Of a DNA stretch of 9,199 bases, positions 7,401 to 9,199 are shown piece by piece. The notes beneath the pieces were generated by a model. It saw only the letters and a list, made by a program, of their open reading frames with translations, made no database searches and was not told where the DNA came from. This DNA comes from an uncultured Corynebacterium sp. (GTDB taxonomy: Bacteria; Actinomycetota; Actinomycetes; Mycobacteriales; Mycobacteriaceae), in the NCBI RefSeq assembly GCF_937999985.1, contig NZ_CALLDG010000211.1, positions 1 through 9,199 of the forward strand, given 5' to 3'. Numbering within the stretch: the stretch's first letter is position 1; the number at the start of each line of letters is the position of its first letter. The position numbers and the translations under genes were made by a program.

Positions 7401-8103
7401 AGCCGAGCGCTCGAACACCCCGTGGATCGCAGCTCTCGAGATCCTGGGGGACATGTCGCTGGTTGACCCCGAAGGGGCGTCAGAAGAAAAAGAACAAGAC
7501 AAGCGCCTGCGGCAAGAGCTCAAGAAGGTCGCCGGGCAACCCGCCGTGCAGACCGTCGATACCGGCCGCGACGTGTCCCTGGATACCGCGTGCATCGACA
7601 GCACCACCGTGCAGATCGCGCACATGGATCCGGCACAGCAGAAGGCCGTGCTGGACATGTTCTTCGGCAAGGCCGGGGTAGTGCCGGGCGCGCTGAGCGA
7701 GGAAAACAGCCGCCTCATCGCCGTGTTCGAGACCTTCAATAAGCGCGCCGAACTCTCCGAACTGCTGGGCGACCCGGAACTGATGAAGACCGCCGTCACG
7801 CTGCTGCGCAAGGTGAAGGCCGCGAACCGGCAGCTGTACCTCTCCGCGCGCGTGCGCTTCGACCGGCTGGAGGGTGTGGATACCGATACTCCGGAAAACC
7901 GTTGGGCGCTGGCGCCCGTGATCTCCATGGTGTTCGCCCTGGCCACCCGCATGTACGCGCACAAGAAGATGTCCAGCCTGGGCAAACTGCTCAGCGCCTA
8001 CCCGGGATGGGCGGCCATGGCGCGGTTGGTGCCGGACCTAGTGACCGGAGACATCGTCATGGCAGACGCCATGGTCCGCGGCGTGTTCGGGCCGACTGTC
8101 TAA
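4468..8103 (+). CDS. Large conserved-context protein of unknown function (1211 aa)
   Basis: I do not recognise this family. No Walker motif, nuclease or protease motif, signal peptide or membrane helix is evident, so it is probably a cytoplasmic protein that binds other molecules rather than an enzyme of a common class. By eye it has three parts. Residues 1 to about 270 are mostly helical and acidic, with a disordered Ser/Thr-rich first 20 residues. Residues about 285-800 alternate short hydrophobic strands with charged turns, as in a string of immunoglobulin-like or other beta-sandwich domains. Residues about 860-1211 are helical again, with an acidic-basic linker (Glu/Lys/Asp-rich) near 1008-1020. 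It sits 21 bp after smc and 44 bp before ftsY, and its codon use and GC match those genes, so it is a settled chromosomal gene. A role in chromosome organisation or membrane targeting is only a guess from location. The start GTG 4468 is favoured by the -10 hexamer; ATG 4528 is an alternative giving 1191 residues. Confidence 0.85.
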   Translation: MSSSEKTSASAASTTSPISDMQDSLLPWASSTEAALAGKLADVELFVELDINGDELERTSRFFGTFIARQVAAGSTEEALLQACPALTIATLLSRAARFNEVSELPAEYWYGLGLEPTPTRTQLIEGRFGELLSAAGLDPMDAVSGGPDGELGRLFAHVGIASDWVPELIELVDNRRADSEDSGVSGEGAEAADIARAVVAELADEPRQVGPLCATLPEAAVKLIAPIVEIVSHAAAHPDSWEYTLPAVELPALILEDVIEELRERPVGTQDRRHSVGVAHREDQPRLQLDTLRQRVVLRLPSQPLESEGKVHTEVRWRLDFDGEPAAFRTMHADNAGRAVTEILDIPVRQPLRKVSVRNANDGQHWQLPLVDTEDPVLVFTIRGTDLTDRVSLHHEQVYVVVPAETSAVDPVTGADIPVLEEQPMKSWNGWVIRLLDLSESLSLHIAKPGERSPSMAGVRAVDPRQRAQFVEPDDVVGGVETTSGKVIHSQSLQVEFPPTISGADEIWYLSVSAYAGPGETGEAVSDEEPLEVPAEGGVFDVFDPEAWDSPWVGEYLVRLRGPRNESFRHEYALVEGLSLEMEFGGPSTQTRLPMAGGLSPVTVRLLPGEKPFEKIPPQKLGPTDRFSTTVVQTEAGDALPVIVKPSRLRYQLTMQGEDPMWRTDPIEVSARAIDTQTRFRVRPGFRPGMGSKAENLALMDDARVVIRDHHGSPVRTLKLETIDEVTWFVDLASAAGSLATLTSGAIELEFVEDRRVSVRLARIVPGFDYTASVDGDALFIHGEDESEETPVQFGAPGAGAWVWPITAPWQPAYFVELQATPSEAGGLDLGTLAQGTLPAELVGAGPLSVQLFGRDRFNYLRAPVAAGQHSAVAQAEGYFGANKEDADTDPWVRLAAFLGGESEDLPGDTATLSTLWDVQAGWLRGRFDALDNLRTALTNNPRESVHAMSQSLVPAADRPAQFILSGLVHSTLVGAEAERSNTPWIAALEILGDMSLVDPEGASEEKEQDKRLRQELKKVAGQPAVQTVDTGRDVSLDTACIDSTTVQIAHMDPAQQKAVLDMFFGKAGVVPGALSEENSRLIAVFETFNKRAELSELLGDPELMKTAVTLLRKVKAANRQLYLSARVRFDRLEGVDTDTPENRWALAPVISMVFALATRMYAHKKMSSLGKLLSAYPGWAAMARLVPDLVTGDIVMADAMVRGVFGPTV

Positions 8104-8105
8104 CC

Positions 8106-8139
8106 GTGAGTCGGCATTAGCCGCGAAGTTCTGATTCAC
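8106..8139 (+). repeat. Hairpin directly upstream of the ftsY ribosome binding site
   Basis: Positions 8106-8114 can pair with 8131-8139 in nine consecutive pairs (two of them G-U) around a 16-nt loop. The stem ends one base before the GGAGG at 8141-8145. A smaller competing stem, CGGC with GCCG around an ATTA loop, lies at 8112-8123. No T run follows, so it is not an intrinsic terminator. It might modulate ftsY translation or stabilise a processed 5' end. A chance stem of this length is possible. Confidence 0.35.
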
Positions 8140-8140
8140 T

Positions 8141-8145
8141 GGAGG
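8141..8145 (+). promoter_or_regulatory. Shine-Dalgarno site of ftsY, unusually close to the start
   Basis: GGAGG ends only 2 nt before the ATG at 8148, whereas 5-9 nt is usual. The next in-frame candidates, TTG 8160 and ATG 8163, are 14 and 17 nt away, which is too far, and would trim the membrane segment. ATG 8148 is therefore kept as the start. The tight spacing may lower initiation. Confidence 0.6.
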
Positions 8146-8147
8146 CT

Positions 8148-9199
8148 ATGAATACTGTCTTGATGTGGGTCCTCATTGGACTTTTGGTTCTCGCCATTGT
8201 CGTGGCGATTCTTGTTGTTCTGGGTTTGCGCCGAAACAAGGCGAAGCAGGTTTCCTTCGAGAAGAAGGAGGAGATCGAGCAGAAGAAGCCCAGCAGTGGC
8301 GATTACAAGGCCCAGGGCGGGTTTAACTTCACCGCCGGTGGTGGCGCCGGAGCCGGTGCCGCGACCGCCGAGAAGCAGCCGGAGTTGCGCCCCGACCAGG
8401 AGCTGAAGAAGCCGAAGGAAACCCCGGAGGCAACCCCAGAGCCCAAGGCTGCCCCGGAACCGACGCCGGAACCAGAAGCGACCTCCGAGCCGGAAGCAAC
8501 CCCAGAGCCGGAAGCAACCCCAGAGCCCGAGCCGACACCCGAACCAGAGGCGTCGAAGGCTGCTCCGACCCCGGCGCCCACGCCCAAGCCAGAGCCGGTG
8601 GAGGAGCCGGAGCCTGTCGCTGAGCCTAAAGCAGAACCGGTACCAGAGCCGATCTCCGAGCCGGAACCCGAGCCTGAGCCGACTCCCGAACCCGAGCCAG
8701 CCCCCGCAGAACAGCGCGAGGAGATCGCGCCCGTCCAGGGCCGCCTGGGCAAGCTGCGCGGTCGCATGTCCAAGTCGCAGAATGTCATTGGCCGTGGCGT
8801 GCTCGGCATCCTGAGTGCCGGCGACCTCGACGAGGACGCATGGGAGGAGATCGAAGACACCCTCCTGATGGCGGACCTGGGTACCCCAACCACGATGAAG
8901 GTCGTTGACGACCTCCGCGAGCGCATCGCCGTCAATGGCGTTTCCAGCGAGGAAGAAGCCCGTGGCATGCTCCGCGAGGCGCTGATCGATGCCTGCAAGC
9001 CGGACATGGACCGCTCCATCAAGGCCATGCCCTACGAGGGTAAGCCGGCCGTGATCATGGTGGTGGGCGTCAACGGAACCGGTAAGACCACCACCACCGG
9101 TAAGCTGTCCCGCGTGCTCATCGGCATGGGCCACAAGGTTCTGCTCGGCGCGGCGGATACGTTCCGTGCGGCTGCGGCTGACCAGCTGGAGACGTGGGG
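8148..9199 (+). CDS. ftsY: Signal recognition particle receptor FtsY (partial, runs off right edge)
   Basis: FtsY is the membrane receptor that binds the Ffh-4.5S RNA-ribosome complex and hands nascent membrane and exported proteins to SecYEG, with mutual GTP hydrolysis by Ffh and FtsY. The first 350 codons are present. Residues about 4-28 form one hydrophobic helix followed by a basic stretch (RRNKAK), a membrane anchor. Residues 89-188 are a Pro/Glu/Ala/Thr-rich repeat linker. The helical N domain begins near 198. The GTPase G1 motif is GVNGTGKTTT at 307-316, and the SRP-GTPase insertion-box hallmark AADTFRAAAADQL starts at 335. The window ends just after this, so G3, G4 and G5 are not seen. 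The anchored form with a long acidic linker is typical of actinobacterial FtsY, unlike the tethered-by-A-domain type of E. coli. The gene follows the unknown 1211-aa gene by 44 bp. Confidence 0.97.
   Translation, partial: MNTVLMWVLIGLLVLAIVVAILVVLGLRRNKAKQVSFEKKEEIEQKKPSSGDYKAQGGFNFTAGGGAGAGAATAEKQPELRPDQELKKPKETPEATPEPKAAPEPTPEPEATSEPEATPEPEATPEPEPTPEPEASKAAPTPAPTPKPEPVEEPEPVAEPKAEPVPEPISEPEPEPEPTPEPEPAPAEQREEIAPVQGRLGKLRGRMSKSQNVIGRGVLGILSAGDLDEDAWEEIEDTLLMADLGTPTTMKVVDDLRERIAVNGVSSEEEARGMLREALIDACKPDMDRSIKAMPYEGKPAVIMVVGVNGTGKTTTTGKLSRVLIGMGHKVLLGAADTFRAAAADQLETW
8412..8711 (+). repeat. Pro/Glu/Ala/Thr-rich repeat tract within ftsY
   Basis: About 100 codons of low-complexity sequence are built from short Glu-Pro-x units such as EPEATP, EPEPTP and EPEPEP. 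At DNA level an 18-bp unit is perfectly duplicated in tandem (8487-8504 and 8505-8522), with 5 more matching bases to 8527, encoding EPEATP twice. This is a recent slippage product and the tract is likely to vary in length between strains. The protein segment should be an extended, negatively charged spacer between membrane anchor and GTPase. Confidence 0.85.

Noticed and set aside
8487..8527. Short direct repeats that could suggest a CRISPR array
   Set aside because: The repeats are contiguous 18-bp in-frame units without spacers and encode the EPEATP linker of FtsY.
8303..9028. Antisense ORF rich in Gly-Ser repeats, like a PE-PGRS or structural repeat protein
   Set aside because: It is the mirror of the Glu/Pro codons of the ftsY linker and of the conserved NG domain on the + strand. 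The repeats come from the sense-strand tract, and no start signal supports it.
8136..9134. Antisense ORF of 332 aa over ftsY
   Set aside because: It lies opposite the FtsY membrane anchor and GTPase motifs, and its Leu/Gly/Arg bias is that of a shadow frame.

Overview
The window looks like chromosomal DNA of a high-GC actinobacterium, most likely Corynebacterium or a close relative. This rests on the GC-rich coding sequence, the corynebacterial flavour of the SMC and FtsY proteins, and the gene order smc - large unknown gene - ftsY. The species cannot be told from the sequence. All recognised genes lie on the + strand.

Left edge (1-167): the last 54 codons of a probable AGCS-family sodium:alanine/glycine symporter. 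A clearly AT-richer stretch follows (168-304), holding an 8-bp perfect hairpin, a possible promoter and a Shine-Dalgarno site. These lead into a small gene (305-531) for a secreted protein with a signal peptide and two cysteines. Its signal peptide and mature part lie in different frames, and one extra G in a run of five would join them into an exact 75-residue ORF. Its end overlaps the start of a GtrA-family four-helix membrane protein (507-929). This block is lower in GC than the genes to its right.

Centre (958-4446): a complete smc gene of 1162 aa, the chromosome-condensing ATPase, with all head-domain motifs present. It is followed 21 bp later by a 1211-aa protein of unknown function (4468-8103), with a helical N-terminus, a long beta-rich middle and a helical C-terminus. 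Both genes lack a Shine-Dalgarno site and have a TAnnAT hexamer exactly 6 nt before the start codon. This suggests leaderless transcripts with separate promoters.

Right edge (8148-9199, running off the window): ftsY, the signal-recognition-particle receptor, with an N-terminal membrane segment, a long Pro/Glu/Ala/Thr repeat linker and the start of the NG GTPase domain. A hairpin sits directly against its ribosome binding site.

The smc and ftsY products work in chromosome segregation and membrane-protein targeting. Their adjacency is a conserved actinobacterial arrangement rather than a shared pathway. The most interesting parts are the unknown 1211-aa protein embedded between them and the small frame-broken secreted protein overlapping gtrA. 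No mobile element, CRISPR array or RNA gene was found.
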